Assembly (NCBI RefSeq): GCF_001421665.1
Contig: NZ_LMKV01000001.1
Location: 355,038-419,037, forward strand
Length of the DNA: 64,000 bases
Reading direction: 5' to 3'
Source of the DNA: Sphingobium sp. Leaf26
Lineage (GTDB): Bacteria; Pseudomonadota; Alphaproteobacteria; Sphingomonadales; Sphingomonadaceae
Of the stretch, positions 6,731 through 15,611 are shown piece after piece (within the stretch, counting starts at the first letter, position 1; each line of letters opens with the position of its first letter). Made by a program: the position numbers and the translations under genes. The notes under the pieces are model-generated. The model searched no databases, was not told the origin of the DNA, and saw only the letters and a list, made by a program, of their open reading frames with translations.

Positions 6731-7906
6731 TCATGCGGCGTCCTTCCCCTTGCCGATCTGCGTCTCTGTGCGGTCGAGATACTCGGCCCAACGCGCCATG
6801 AGGCTGCGCCGCTTGTCGAAAAAATCGGTCCGGCGATAAGCCGCTTCTACCTTGTTGGGCAGTTTGTGCGCCAGCGCCTTGTCGGCAACTTCCTTCGGGA
6901 AGCGCGTTCGCTCCGCTGCCCAATCGGTAAAGGATGAACGGAAGCCGTGGACCGTTATCCCTGCGATTCCGTCATCTCGCAACAGCTTGGTCATAGTTAC
7001 ATCGCTGATCGGCTTCTCGCCATTATGTGAGAACACAAGCCCGGTGTCGCTGGTGCGCTCGTTCCAACGCTTGCGCAGCAGCGCAACGACAGGCGCGGAA
7101 AGCGGTACAATATGGGCTTCCCGCGCCTTCATGCGCTCGCCGGGAATGCTCCAGATGCCATTATCAAGGTCGAACTCGGACCACACCGCAAAGCGCGTCT
7201 CATTGGACCGCACAGCGTTGTAGATGGTAAAACGCAAGGCATCGCGCCCGGTTGTGGGCGAAGCTCCCGCAAGCTTCTGCATGAGCGCCGGGACTTCGGC
7301 ATAGGGCATGGCTTCCATATGACCGCGCTTGTCGTTCTGGCGGGGAAGCCCTTTCCGAACGGAGCGGAGTGACACTTCCTCCGGCACCCATCCCTTGACG
7401 TGCGCAAAATCCAGAACGACGCTGATGCGTTGGAGGATGCGGCGGGCGGTTTCCGGTATTTCGAGCCAGATTGGCGCGAGCGCCTCGACCACGCAGGCGC
7501 TGTCCACTTGGTCTACCGGCTTCTTGCCGATTTTAGGGAAGACGTGCTTTTCGAAGCTGGACAGCCACTTTGCATGATGTCCACCTTTCCAGCCTTCACG
7601 CAGCGTCTCATGACAAATCCGAGTCGCGGCTTCGAAATGGGGCACGATCTTTCGCGCCTTCCGACGCTCGGCAACTGGATCGAAGCCCTCTCGAACACGG
7701 CGGCGTAACGCTGTTGCTGCTTCCCGTGCCTCGGCTAGCGATACGTCCAACGCTGATCCCAGCCCGTAGTCACGGCGTTGCCCGTTTCTCTGCATTCGCA
7801 AAACCCATGTGCGCGCGCCGCTGTCTTTCACGAGCAGGCAAAGACCTCTGCTATCGGTATGCCTGCCGGGTTTCGCGTTTTTCACTTTCAAAGTTGTCAG
7901 TGCCAT
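6731..7906 (-). CDS. Tyrosine recombinase/integrase, P4 type
   Basis: The 391-residue protein has an N-terminal arm-binding domain (DUF4102 type; KVKNAKPGRHTDSRGLCLLV), a SAM-like core-binding domain (about 90-190) and a catalytic domain. The catalytic residues appear in order: R233 (NAVRSNE), K260 (ERMKAREAHIVPL), H320 and R323 (HGFRSSF), H347 (LAHK) and Y357 (AAYRRTD). All are present, so it should be active. Integrases of this group usually insert at the 3' ends of tRNA genes. It is transcribed into the element, with repeats and a tRNA-like sequence just upstream of its start at 7943-8122. An SD-like GGGAA lies 9-10 bases before the ATG. Confidence 0.95.
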   Translation of the reverse strand: MALTTLKVKNAKPGRHTDSRGLCLLVKDSGARTWVLRMQRNGQRRDYGLGSALDVSLAEAREAATALRRRVREGFDPVAERRKARKIVPHFEAATRICHETLREGWKGGHHAKWLSSFEKHVFPKIGKKPVDQVDSACVVEALAPIWLEIPETARRILQRISVVLDFAHVKGWVPEEVSLRSVRKGLPRQNDKRGHMEAMPYAEVPALMQKLAGASPTTGRDALRFTIYNAVRSNETRFAVWSEFDLDNGIWSIPGERMKAREAHIVPLSAPVVALLRKRWNERTSDTGLVFSHNGEKPISDVTMTKLLRDDGIAGITVHGFRSSFTDWAAERTRFPKEVADKALAHKLPNKVEAAYRRTDFFDKRRSLMARWAEYLDRTETQIGKGKDAA

Positions 7907-7942
7907 CGGGTTTGGTTCCCTGTTAGGGAATTTTTCGCCTCG

Positions 7943-7990
7943 GTTCCCACATTATGAGGCCAAAAATCGTCCCACTTTCGTTCCCACGTT
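7943..7990. repeat. Short direct repeats, possible integrase arm sites
   Basis: GTTCCCACATT (7943-7953), GTCCCACTTT (7969-7978) and GTTCCCACGTT (7980-7990) recur just upstream of the integrase gene. Such short direct repeats near attP are typical of arm-type sites bound by the N-terminal domain of tyrosine integrases. Confidence 0.4.
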
Positions 7991-8104
7991 TCGATGTGGA
8001 TTCAGGCAAATGAGGGCGACCGACCGCGAACATACTGCAATATAAATCGCTGATTTTACAGTGGACTTGGGGACGCTCTGAACCTGCCTGATACGAAAGT
8101 TTTA

Positions 8105-8122
8105 GCGCCTCCTCCGCTACCA
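8105..8122 (+). other. Possible attachment site (tRNA 3'-end-like sequence)
   Basis: GCGCCTCCTCCGCTACCA followed by a T-rich run looks like the acceptor 3' strand and CCA of a tRNA gene. The upstream bases do not form a T-arm, so this is not a complete tRNA; it would be the copy left when the element entered a tRNA gene. The position, between integrase and the first chromosomal gene, fits the right end of the element. The matching left copy lies outside the window. Confidence 0.35.
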
Positions 8123-8213
8123 ATTTTTATCTCCTACAAAATCAATCCTTCTTGCCTCCCCCGGCAAAGCGCGCCAAGCAGCGTCGCAAACAGGGCAAGA
8201 GGATATTGGCGGC

Positions 8214-9440
8214 ATGAGTTATTATGACGTTCTGATCGTGGGTGCAGGCCATGCGGGGGCGCAGGCGGGGATCGCGCTGCGACAGGCTGGCTTTGACGGC
8301 ACGATCGCGATGATCGGCGACGAAGCCTATCCGCCTTATGAGCGTCCGCCGCTGTCGAAGGAATATTTCGCCGGCGACAAGAGCTTCGACCGGATCCTGA
8401 TCCGCCCGGCCAGCTTCTGGGAAGAACGCAAGATCGACATGCTGCTGGGCAAGCGCGTGAAGAGCGTCGATCCCGAAGGCAAGTTCGTGACCGTGGCCGA
8501 CGGAGAGATCGGCTATGGCAAGCTGATCTGGTGCACCGGCGGTAGCCCGCGCATGCTGACCTGCAACGGTGCGGACGCGGTCAACGTCCACGCCGTGCGT
8601 CGCCGCGACGATGTCGACGCGATGATGGCGAAGCTTGATTCCATCAATCATGTCACCATCATCGGCGGCGGCTATATCGGGCTGGAGGCGGCGGCGGTGC
8701 TGTCCAAGTTCGGTAAGACGGTGGTGCTGCTGGAGGCACTGGACCGGGTGCTGGCGCGCGTGGCGGGCGAGGACCTGTCACGCTTCTACGAAGCGGAGCA
8801 TCGCGCCCATGGCGTGGACCTGCGCACCGGGGCGCGGATGGACTGCATCGAGGTCACGGACGGAAAGGCGACCGCGGTGCTGATGGCGGATGGCCAGCGG
8901 ATCGAAACCGACATGGTGATCGTGGGCATCGGCATCATCCCCGAAACCGGGCCGCTGATCACGGCAGGCGCGGCGGGCGGCAATGGCGTGGACGTGGACG
9001 AATTTTGCCGCACCAGCCTGCCCGACATCTATGCCGTGGGCGATTGCGCGGCGCATGCCAACCGCTTTGCCGGTGGCGCGCAGATGCGGCTGGAATCGGT
9101 GCAGAATGCGAACGATCAGGCCAAGGTCGCGGTCGCGCATATCATGGGCAAGGCAGAGGCCTATGACGCCGTGCCCTGGTTCTGGTCGAACCAATATGAT
9201 CTGAAGCTCCAGACCGTCGGCCTGTCGACCGGGTTCGACCAGACCGTGACGCGCGGCGATCCGGCGAGCCGCAGCTTCTCGATCGTCTACCTGAAAGGCG
9301 GCAAGGTGATTGCGCTCGATTGCGTCAACATGGTCAAGGACTATGTGCAGGGCCGCGCCCATGTGATCGCCGGCGCGGCGCTGGACGTGGCGCAACTGGG
9401 CGATGCCAGCGTACCGTTGAAGGAAGTGGGGCTGGCCTGA
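8214..9440 (+). CDS. NAD(P)/FAD-dependent ferredoxin (rubredoxin) reductase
   Basis: The 408-residue protein has an N-terminal FAD-binding Rossmann motif ([18 protein letters not shown], 6-23), the [13 protein letters not shown] loop typical of oxygenase-coupled ferredoxin reductases, a second dinucleotide fold for NAD(P)H ([16 protein letters not shown]) and the FAD contact IYAVGDCA. The C-terminal domain ([12 protein letters not shown]) fits the same group, which passes electrons from NADH to a [2Fe-2S] ferredoxin or rubredoxin serving P450s or ring dioxygenases. No such partner is adjacent, so the redox partner is unknown. It is the first chromosomal gene after the mobile element. Confidence 0.9.
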   Translation: MSYYDVLIVGAGHAGAQAGIALRQAGFDGTIAMIGDEAYPPYERPPLSKEYFAGDKSFDRILIRPASFWEERKIDMLLGKRVKSVDPEGKFVTVADGEIGYGKLIWCTGGSPRMLTCNGADAVNVHAVRRRDDVDAMMAKLDSINHVTIIGGGYIGLEAAAVLSKFGKTVVLLEALDRVLARVAGEDLSRFYEAEHRAHGVDLRTGARMDCIEVTDGKATAVLMADGQRIETDMVIVGIGIIPETGPLITAGAAGGNGVDVDEFCRTSLPDIYAVGDCAAHANRFAGGAQMRLESVQNANDQAKVAVAHIMGKAEAYDAVPWFWSNQYDLKLQTVGLSTGFDQTVTRGDPASRSFSIVYLKGGKVIALDCVNMVKDYVQGRAHVIAGAALDVAQLGDASVPLKEVGLA

Positions 9441-9451
9441 ACAATCCAGGT

Positions 9452-9530
9452 CCGTTCGGGCTGAGCCTGTCGATGCCCTGTTCTTTTTTTGAAGAGGACA
9501 ACGGCCCTTCGACAGGCTCGGGGCGAACGG
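9452..9530. repeat. Palindromic intergenic repeat, TTCGACAGGCTCAG family
   Basis: The arms CCGTTCGGGCTGAGCCTGTCGA and the matching right arm ending in GGGCGAACGG form a long imperfect hairpin. The same unit recurs at 30571-30647, 51260-51356 and 62343-62416. Confidence 0.8.
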
Positions 9531-9545
9531 AGATCGGGAGGCGGT

Positions 9546-9715
9546 GTGGTTCAAACCTATCACCCGGTAGAGGGCATTACGGTGTGGATAGATGGTGGCA
9601 TCCACATCAAAACACGCGATCCCATGAATATCCGATAGAAATGAACGAGGTGGAGGCGTTGGCACTTGCTGCCCTGCTCCAACACCTTGCTTCAGGGCTG
9701 GAAGTCACCCCCTGA
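9546..9715 (+). pseudogene. Possible frameshifted small gene
   Basis: A GTG at 9546 with a GGGAGG site upstream opens a frame VVQTYHPVEGITVWIDGG, then IHIKTRDP, which stops at a TAG (9636-9638). In a second frame from about 9626 the sequence goes on as EYPIEMNEVEALALAALLQ and ends at TGA 9713-9715. Joined, the two pieces look like one compact protein of about 56 residues (strand-turn-strand, then helix). This suggests a single frameshift or a sequencing error. The end overlaps the stop of the convergent next gene by 11 bp. The product is not recognised. Confidence 0.35.
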
Positions 9716-10208
9716 ACATCGCCTTCATCGCCAGTTCCCATGGCCCGCCGCGATAATGCCAGGCGGCCAGCCCCGCGATCGCCAGCGGGCACGGGTGGAA
9801 ATCTTGGCGCAGCGATGCCGCCAGCGCCTTCGCTTCATCCGGCGCGACCTTGTTCTGCACCGTGATGTGCAGGCGCGGGCGGGCCTGGTCCTGCGGCGTC
9901 AGCAGGCCCGTGAAGGCATCGGCCAGATCATCCCGCATCGCCATCAGCGCCGGGCTGTCCACACGAAACGCCACGCCCCGGCCCAGCAGCATCACCTCCG
10001 TCAGGCGCGCGGACGGCGGCGGACCGGCGCACAACCGTTTCAGCCGCGCGGCGATCTCCTCCAGCGCGGAGGGTGGCAGATGGTGGAACAGCGTCAGATG
10101 CGCGGACAGGACATTGCGCTCCGGCGGAAAATGAGCGCGGCGCAGGCCGTCCGCCCAGGCGAAATCGGCAGCGCCCAGCAGCGCCGTGACGATGATCGGC
10201 GCGCTCAT
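9705..10208 (-). CDS. 2H phosphoesterase, 2'-5' RNA ligase family
   Basis: The 167-residue protein carries the two HxTx motifs of the 2H phosphoesterase fold: HLTLFH (37-42) and HITVQNK (about 114-120). Members of this family (LigT/ThpR) open 2',3'-cyclic phosphates or act on 2'-5' bonds in RNA in the cytoplasm. Length and motif spacing fit. It stands alone, pointing away from the next small membrane-protein gene. The exact substrate cannot be told from sequence. Confidence 0.85.
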   Translation of the reverse strand: MSAPIIVTALLGAADFAWADGLRRAHFPPERNVLSAHLTLFHHLPPSALEEIAARLKRLCAGPPPSARLTEVMLLGRGVAFRVDSPALMAMRDDLADAFTGLLTPQDQARPRLHITVQNKVAPDEAKALAASLRQDFHPCPLAIAGLAAWHYRGGPWELAMKAMFRG

Positions 10209-10298
10209 CGCACGGGCTTCCGTCCGCGCGCAAGCAGGCGTAGGATGCCATCATGACGGCTGCGCAACATTGCGCCGTCGTAGCGGAAGGGGATCATC

Positions 10299-10721
10299 AT
10301 GTCGGCACCACGTTCCTTCATCCTCATCGCCATCGCGTTCCTGCTATGGAACCTGATGGGTATCGCGTCCTTCGTCATGCAATATCTGATGGACCTGAAC
10401 GAATTGGCCAAAACTGACCCCGGCGGCGCGAAGATATTCGCGGCGATGCCGGCCTGGCTGTGGCTGGACTATGGCGTCGCCGTGCTGGCGGGCTTTGGCG
10501 GCGCACTGTTCCTGCTGCTGCGCAGGCGCGCGGCGGTGCCGCTGTTCCTGCTCTCGCTGATCGCGGTGGTGGTGCAGTTCGGCTATGTCTTCGCCGCCAC
10601 CCCCGTCATCGCGATCAAGGGCGTGGTGGTGGCGACCGCCTTCCCGATCCTGATATTCGTCATCGCGATCGTGCAATGGCGCTATGCCAAAGCGCAGCAG
10701 GTGAAGGGGGTCATCGTCTGA
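10299..10721 (+). CDS. Small four-helix inner-membrane protein
   Basis: The 140-residue protein has four predicted membrane helices, roughly residues 7-28, 48-72, 78-100 and 103-124, separated by short loops. A short basic stretch (LRRR) lies between helices two and three. Similar proteins occur in sphingomonads without a firm function. It is transcribed divergently from the 2H phosphoesterase gene and converges on mltG. Confidence 0.7.
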   Translation: MSAPRSFILIAIAFLLWNLMGIASFVMQYLMDLNELAKTDPGGAKIFAAMPAWLWLDYGVAVLAGFGGALFLLLRRRAAVPLFLLSLIAVVVQFGYVFAATPVIAIKGVVVATAFPILIFVIAIVQWRYAKAQQVKGVIV

Positions 10722-10761
10722 CCCCCGCCCGTTCTCCCTGAGGCCGAACGGAAAATAGCGT

Positions 10762-11757
10762 TTACAACTCCCCGCGCGCGCGGCGGATTTCGAACCATTT
10801 GCGCACATTTTCATTATGCTGCTGATAGGTGTCGGCGAAGATATGCCCGCCCTTGCCATCGGCGACGAAATAGAGCGCCCTGGTCTGCGCCGGATTCAAT
10901 ACCGCCAGGATGGACAGCCGACCCGGATTGGCGATCGGCCCCTTGGGCAGGCCGACCATCGCGTAGGTGTTGTAATCGTTCACCGCCGCGATTTCCGACT
11001 TGCGGATGCGACGGCCGAGCGGCTTGCCCTTGGTGATGGGGTAGATGATCGTCGGGTCCGCCTGCAACATCATGTTGGTGCGCAGGCGGTTGGCATAGAC
11101 GCCGGCCACCATCGGCCGCTCCGCCGGCACGCCGGTTTCCTTTTCCACGATGCTGGCAAGGATGATCGCTTCGCGCGGCGTCTTCACCACCAGATTCTGC
11201 GCGCGCTCGGCCCACAGCTTGGCCAGCGTCTTGTCCATCGCCGCCTGCATCCGTTTCAGCACGGCAGCGCGCGGCTCGCCCTTGTCGAAGGCATAGCTGT
11301 CGGGCAGCACGCTGCCTTCCTCCGGCACTCTGATGTCGCCGGTCAGTTGGTCGTTGGCCATCAGCCGCTCATAGACCAAAATGGAGGGCATCCCCTCCGG
11401 TATGGTGACGAGGCGGGTGAGCGTCTTGCCGCCTTGCAGGAGGGAGAGGATGTCGCTGTTGCTGGCGCCGGCGGGGATGGTGAATTCCCCCGCCTTGATC
11501 GACTTGCCTGCGCCGAAGACCTTCGCCCGCGTCAGGAAGGCGTCGGCCGATCGCACCGCGCCCGCCTGCTTCAACAGCACGGCGGCGTCGGACAGGGTCG
11601 ATCCCTCCGGCACGATGACGCTGACATCCTGCGTCGCCGGCCCCTTCTCGCTCCAGCCATAGACGAAGCGGAAACCGATGAAGGCCGCGACGAGGAGGCC
11701 GATCAGAAGGACGATGCAGCCCAGGCGCCGGTTTGGAGTGCTGGATCGTCTGGCCAT
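10762..11757 (-). CDS. mltG: Endolytic murein transglycosylase MltG
   Basis: MltG cuts growing glycan strands at the inner membrane and sets their length. The 331-residue protein has a short cytoplasmic start, one membrane helix (13-32), a LysM-like region and the YceG catalytic domain. ILASIVEKETG holds the catalytic Glu, and VAGVYANRL, LQADPTIIY and YNTYAMVGLPKGPIANPG are family signatures. It follows fabF on the same strand after a 118 bp gap with a palindromic repeat, matching the fabF-mltG order common in proteobacteria. Confidence 0.95.
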   Translation of the reverse strand: MARRSSTPNRRLGCIVLLIGLLVAAFIGFRFVYGWSEKGPATQDVSVIVPEGSTLSDAAVLLKQAGAVRSADAFLTRAKVFGAGKSIKAGEFTIPAGASNSDILSLLQGGKTLTRLVTIPEGMPSILVYERLMANDQLTGDIRVPEEGSVLPDSYAFDKGEPRAAVLKRMQAAMDKTLAKLWAERAQNLVVKTPREAIILASIVEKETGVPAERPMVAGVYANRLRTNMMLQADPTIIYPITKGKPLGRRIRKSEIAAVNDYNTYAMVGLPKGPIANPGRLSILAVLNPAQTRALYFVADGKGGHIFADTYQQHNENVRKWFEIRRARGEL

Positions 11758-11768
11758 ATCGTTACACC

Positions 11769-11858
11769 GTTCCCCGGCAAAGTTGCTGGGAGGCGCATGA
11801 CTCCCAACAAGGGTCCAGCCCCTTGCTCTGAACTGGACCCCGGGCTTCGCCGGGGAAC
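11769..11858. repeat. Palindromic repeat, GTTCCCCGGC family
   Basis: GTTCCCCGGC (11769-11778) pairs with GCCGGGGAAC (11849-11858) across a spacer that itself contains GGGTCCAG and CTGGACCC. It lies between fabF and mltG. Related units are at 25888, 40352 and 53559. Confidence 0.75.
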
Positions 11859-11875
11859 AGCAACGCCGTCCTGCC

Positions 11876-13135
11876 TCAGATCGCCTTCATGATGAGCGAG
11901 GCGTTGGTGCCGCCGAAGCCGAACGAGTTGTTCAGCACCGCTCGCACCTTGCGCTCCTTGGCGACGTGCGGGACCAGGTCCACACCCTTGCAGCTTTCGC
12001 TCGGTTCATCGAGATTCAGCGTCGGCGGGACGATCTGGTCGCGCATGGCGAGAATGCAGAAGATGCTTTCCACTGCGCCCGCGCCGCCGAGCAAATGGCC
12101 GATGGCCGACTTGGTGGACGACATCGACATGGTGGACAGGTTGTCGCCGAACAGACGCTTGACCGCGCCCAGTTCCAACTCGTCGCCCAGCGGGGTCGAT
12201 GTGCCGTGCGCGTTCACATAGTCGATATCCTCAAGGGACAGGCCCGACTTCTTAAGCGCCATCTGCATCGACCGGAAACCACCGCTGCCTTCCGGGTGCG
12301 GCGCGGTGACGTGATAGGCGTCGCCCGACAGGCCGTAACCGATCACTTCGGCATAGATTTTCGCGCCGCGCTTCTTGGCATGCTCATATTCTTCGAGCAC
12401 GACCACGCCCGCCCCTTCGCCCATGACGAAGCCGTCGCGGTTGACGTCATAGGGACGCGACGCCTTTTCCGGCGTGTCGTTGAAGCCGGTCGAGAGCGCA
12501 CGCGCCTGTGCGAAGCCGGCGATACCGATCGGGCAGATCGCGCTTTCCGCACCGCCCGCCAGCATGACGTCGGCATCGTCCATCGCGATCATGCGCGCGG
12601 CGTCGCCGATCGAATGCGCGCCGGTGGAACAGGCGGTGACGACGGCGTGATTAGGCCCCATCAGGCCATATTTGATCGACACCTGGCCGGAGATCAGGTT
12701 GATCAGGCGGCCATGCACGAAGTGCGGCGACACGCGGCTCGGCCCCTTGGTGGCCAGCACCTGCGATTCGCTTTCGATGCCCGGCAAGCCGCCGATGCCC
12801 GAACCGATCGAGCAACCGGCGCGCAGCCGCTCTTCTTCCGACATATTGTCCAGGCCCGCGTCGCGCAGCGCTTCGCTGGCGGCGGAAATGCCGTAGACGA
12901 TGAAGGGATCGACCTGACGCTGGATCTTGTGATCCACATCCAACGAAGCGTCATAACCATATTCATGGTCCTTGGGCTTCACTTCGCAGGCGATGCGGCA
13001 TTTATATTCGCTGGCGTCGAAGCGGGCGATCGTGGCCGCGCCCGATTTGGAAGCAATGATATTCTTCCAGCTGGTTTCGACATTCCCGCCCAGCGGGCTG
13101 ACCATGCCAAGGCCGGTTACAACGACGCGACGCAT
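11876..13135 (-). CDS. fabF: 3-oxoacyl-ACP synthase II (KAS II)
   Basis: FabF condenses malonyl-ACP with acyl-ACP in fatty-acid chain elongation and is needed for C18 unsaturated acids. The 419-residue product shows the thiolase-fold signatures: MRRVVVTGLGMVSPLG at the start, the active Cys in TACSTGAHS, the His in NAHGTSTPLGD and the Lys/His in KSAIGHLLGGAG. The start at 13135 is chosen because the conserved N-terminus begins there and GGAG lies about 9 bases upstream; the longer frame adds an unrelated leader. It lies downstream of acpP on the same strand. Confidence 0.97.
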   Translation of the reverse strand: MRRVVVTGLGMVSPLGGNVETSWKNIIASKSGAATIARFDASEYKCRIACEVKPKDHEYGYDASLDVDHKIQRQVDPFIVYGISAASEALRDAGLDNMSEEERLRAGCSIGSGIGGLPGIESESQVLATKGPSRVSPHFVHGRLINLISGQVSIKYGLMGPNHAVVTACSTGAHSIGDAARMIAMDDADVMLAGGAESAICPIGIAGFAQARALSTGFNDTPEKASRPYDVNRDGFVMGEGAGVVVLEEYEHAKKRGAKIYAEVIGYGLSGDAYHVTAPHPEGSGGFRSMQMALKKSGLSLEDIDYVNAHGTSTPLGDELELGAVKRLFGDNLSTMSMSSTKSAIGHLLGGAGAVESIFCILAMRDQIVPPTLNLDEPSESCKGVDLVPHVAKERKVRAVLNNSFGFGGTNASLIMKAI

Positions 13136-13314
13136 ATGCTTGCTCCGAAATCTCTCATGGGCTTTGTGCCGCCCATCTAGCCACTTAAAGCGCGCTTTCA
13201 AGCCGCGCGCCAGATACGAAAAGGCTCCCCACGCTCGGCGATGGCCGGACAGGAGGAGCCGTCTCTTATGCGTAAGCGCGGCCTTTCCCGGAAGGGATCA
13301 GGCCGGAAAGCGCC

Positions 13315-13551
13315 TTACGCCTGCTTGCTGTCGATATAATCGATCGCGTCCTTGACGGTCGCAATCTTCTCGGCAGCGTCATCGGGGATTTCGACGCCGA
13401 ATTCTTCTTCGAACGCCATCACCAGTTCGACGATGTCCAGGCTGTCCGCGCCCAGATCGTCGATGAAGCTGGCATCCTCGGTCACCTTTTCGGCTTCAAC
13501 GCCCAGATGCTCGACGACGATTTTCTTTACGCGATCCGCGGTCTCACTCAT
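13315..13551 (-). CDS. acpP: Acyl carrier protein
   Basis: The 78-residue acidic protein is the carrier of growing acyl chains. Ser37 in [19 protein letters not shown] is the phosphopantetheine attachment site. Length and sequence are those of the essential AcpP. It precedes fabF by 179 bp on the same strand, the normal order. The usual upstream partner fabG is separated from it by two genes on the opposite strand. Confidence 0.98.
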   Translation of the reverse strand: MSETADRVKKIVVEHLGVEAEKVTEDASFIDDLGADSLDIVELVMAFEEEFGVEIPDDAAEKIATVKDAIDYIDSKQA

Positions 13552-13759
13552 GAGTGGTCCTTCTTGACTGGTATCGTTGGTGGTTGTGAATAACCGTTAA
13601 GGCAATGCCCTAGTGCCAAGCCCCGATAGAGGCAAGAGGGAAGGCCGCCAAGCCCCTTCATTCGCTATCGCAACCAGGCGGCAATAAAAACCGCGCTTTT
13701 GGGGAATGGTTACGGCCTATTTACCAAAATTTCAGCGACTTCGTGCGAGGGACAGGGCC

Positions 13760-14986
13760 ATGGCGGCCCTTCCCTCCCCCGATTCTTTCGTCACCCGCGC
13801 GCGCGTTCGGCTGACCGCGATTTTGGTGCTGGCGGCGACCGTCATCGGCCTGCTCACCCTGTTCGCGACCGCCCATGGCACGGTGGATTCGCTCGGCCGG
13901 CCGCTTGGCACCGACTTTTCCAATGTCTGGACGGCGGGCTGGATGGCCGATCATGGCCACGCGCCCGAAGCGTGGGAGTGGCCGACCCAGCATGCGGTCC
14001 AGAAGCAGGTCCATCATGATCCCGCCATTCCCTTCTATGGCTGGCACTATCCCCCGCCCTTCCTGATCATCGCCACGCTGCTCGCCCAATTCCCCTATGT
14101 CGCCGCGCTGCTGATCTGGCAGGGGATGACGCTGCTGCTGGCGCTGTGCCTGATCCGGCGCATCCTGCCGGGCGATCGCGATGCGATTCTGGCCGCGCTG
14201 GGCGCGCCGGTGGTGCTGGTGTGCCTGGGCCATGGCCAGAATGCCTTCCTGACCGCCAGCCTGCTGGGCGCGGGCATGCTGCTGCTCGAGCGCAGGCCCT
14301 GGATCGCCGGGATGCTGCTCGGTGCGCTGGTCTACAAGCCCCAATTCGCGGTGCTGATCCCGATCCTGATCATGGCGCGGGGCAACTGGCGAGCCTTCAT
14401 CGCGGCGGGCCTGACCGTCACGGCGCTATGCCTGCTGACGCTCGCCATCTGGGGCTGGCCGGTGTGGCAGGCGTTCCGCGAGTCCCTGCCGCTGACACAG
14501 CATATCATCATCGAGGCAGGCGCGACCGGCTGGGAAAAGATACAAAGCCCCTTCTCCGCCATCCGCCAATGGGGCGGCGCCATCCCCTTCGCCTATGCCG
14601 TGCAGGGCATCGTCACGGCGATCGCGATCGCGGCGGCGGCACTGGCGGCCCGGCGCGGATCGATGGAGGTGCGCGGCGCGGCGGCTCTGAGCGCCGCGTT
14701 GCTCTGCACCCCTTATGTGCTGGATTATGATTTCGTGCTGCTGGGTGTCGCCATCGCGTTCCTGGCGGCGGACATGAAGCGTCGCGGTGCGCTGGCGTGG
14801 GAGCCGACATGGCTGGCCTATGCCTGGCTTGCGCCGCTGTTCGGCCGGGCACTGTCGGAACTGACCCATGTACCCGTCAACCTGATCGCCGCCATCGCCG
14901 TGCTGGCGCTGGCGGTACGGCGGACCATCCTGCTGGATGGCGCGTTCACGCTTCGTGGCGTGAAACTGCGGAGGATCGAAGCGTGA
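13760..14986 (+). CDS. GT87/DUF2029-family membrane glycosyltransferase-like protein
   Basis: The product has about ten membrane helices and matches the GT87/DUF2029 group, relatives of polyprenol-phosphate-sugar mannosyltransferases. The loop DFSNVWTAGWMADHGHAPEAW and the following HYPPPFLI motif are typical; the acidic residue in this loop is thought to be catalytic. The start at 13760 (408 residues) has a better ribosome site (GAGGGACAGG) than the ATG at 13706. It overlaps the next gene by 4 bp (GTGA). The pair sits on the opposite strand in the middle of the fab cluster. Substrate unknown. Confidence 0.75.
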   Translation: MAALPSPDSFVTRARVRLTAILVLAATVIGLLTLFATAHGTVDSLGRPLGTDFSNVWTAGWMADHGHAPEAWEWPTQHAVQKQVHHDPAIPFYGWHYPPPFLIIATLLAQFPYVAALLIWQGMTLLLALCLIRRILPGDRDAILAALGAPVVLVCLGHGQNAFLTASLLGAGMLLLERRPWIAGMLLGALVYKPQFAVLIPILIMARGNWRAFIAAGLTVTALCLLTLAIWGWPVWQAFRESLPLTQHIIIEAGATGWEKIQSPFSAIRQWGGAIPFAYAVQGIVTAIAIAAAALAARRGSMEVRGAAALSAALLCTPYVLDYDFVLLGVAIAFLAADMKRRGALAWEPTWLAYAWLAPLFGRALSELTHVPVNLIAAIAVLALAVRRTILLDGAFTLRGVKLRRIEA

Positions 14987-15552
14987 AACATGTGGCCGCG
15001 CTGTTGCTGGCGCTGGGCATCACGCCGCAGGCGATGGCGCAACACCATGCCGCCAGCACCCAGCATCGGGCAGCGCAACGGCTTGGCCTGCCGGCCGAGG
15101 CGGTGAACGTCACCCCCGCCACATGGAATGGGCGGCCCTGGGTGTTTGCGGATTATCTCACTGGCTCTGCCGGGGAGGAAGAGCGGCAACTGGTGATTCT
15201 GGACGAACATATGGCGCGGCCGCCCGTTCAGGTCACCGTGGGCGAACAGGAAGGCGGCGCACCCCGCATACTCGCCATCGGCTTTGCCAATGCGGACCGG
15301 GACAAGGCGAAGGAACTGATCGTCCTGCTCGCCTGGGACATCCGCCATTATGACGTCAGCGGCACCATGTATGGCATCCGCATATTGGACGACTGGAAAC
15401 CGGGCCAGAAAGCGCTGGTCCCGGTGAAGGCGGCCGAACGCCTGTTCAAACAATATGCGTGCGATTGCGGGCGGCGCGACGGACCGGACACGGTGGCGAA
15501 GGTGAAGACCATCGCCGCGGTCAAGCAGGTGCTGAAACGCGCGGGATATTGA
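14983..15552 (+). CDS. Exported protein of unknown function
   Basis: Starting at a GTG that overlaps the previous stop (GTGA), the product has 189 residues. Residues 1-20 (KHVAALLLALGITPQAMAQ) form a typical signal peptide with a cleavage site after AMAQ. The mature part has strand-rich segments (RQLVILDEHM, KELIVLLAWDIRHYDVSGTMYGIRILDDW) and two Cys near the end (YACDCGRRDG). The fold is not recognised. Coupling to the membrane glycosyltransferase suggests a shared role at the envelope. Confidence 0.65.
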   Translation: MKHVAALLLALGITPQAMAQHHAASTQHRAAQRLGLPAEAVNVTPATWNGRPWVFADYLTGSAGEEERQLVILDEHMARPPVQVTVGEQEGGAPRILAIGFANADRDKAKELIVLLAWDIRHYDVSGTMYGIRILDDWKPGQKALVPVKAAERLFKQYACDCGRRDGPDTVAKVKTIAAVKQVLKRAGY

Positions 15553-15555
15553 AAA

Positions 15556-15611
15556 GGGCCGGAACGCGCAGCGCCCGGCCCCTCTTCCTGTCTGATCGCT
15601 GCCAGCGATCA
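15556..15611. terminator. Two hairpins between convergent genes
   Basis: GGGCCGG (15556-15562) pairs with CCGGCCC (15575-15581), followed by a C/T-rich run. A second perfect stem, TGATCGCT-gcc-AGCGATCA (15593-15611), ends on the fabG stop codon. They probably end transcription from both sides, though neither has a strong T run. Confidence 0.4.

Noticed and set aside
8040-8122. A complete tRNA gene ending at 8122.
   Set aside because: Only the last 15-18 bases look like a tRNA. There is no T-loop (TTCGA), anticodon arm or D-arm upstream, so it is at best an attachment-site remnant.
13136-13314. A gene or riboswitch in the gap between acpP and fabF.
   Set aside because: Only a GGCTCC/GGAGCC imperfect stem is seen near 13225-13260. 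It may be a processing or termination structure, but there is too little to name it.
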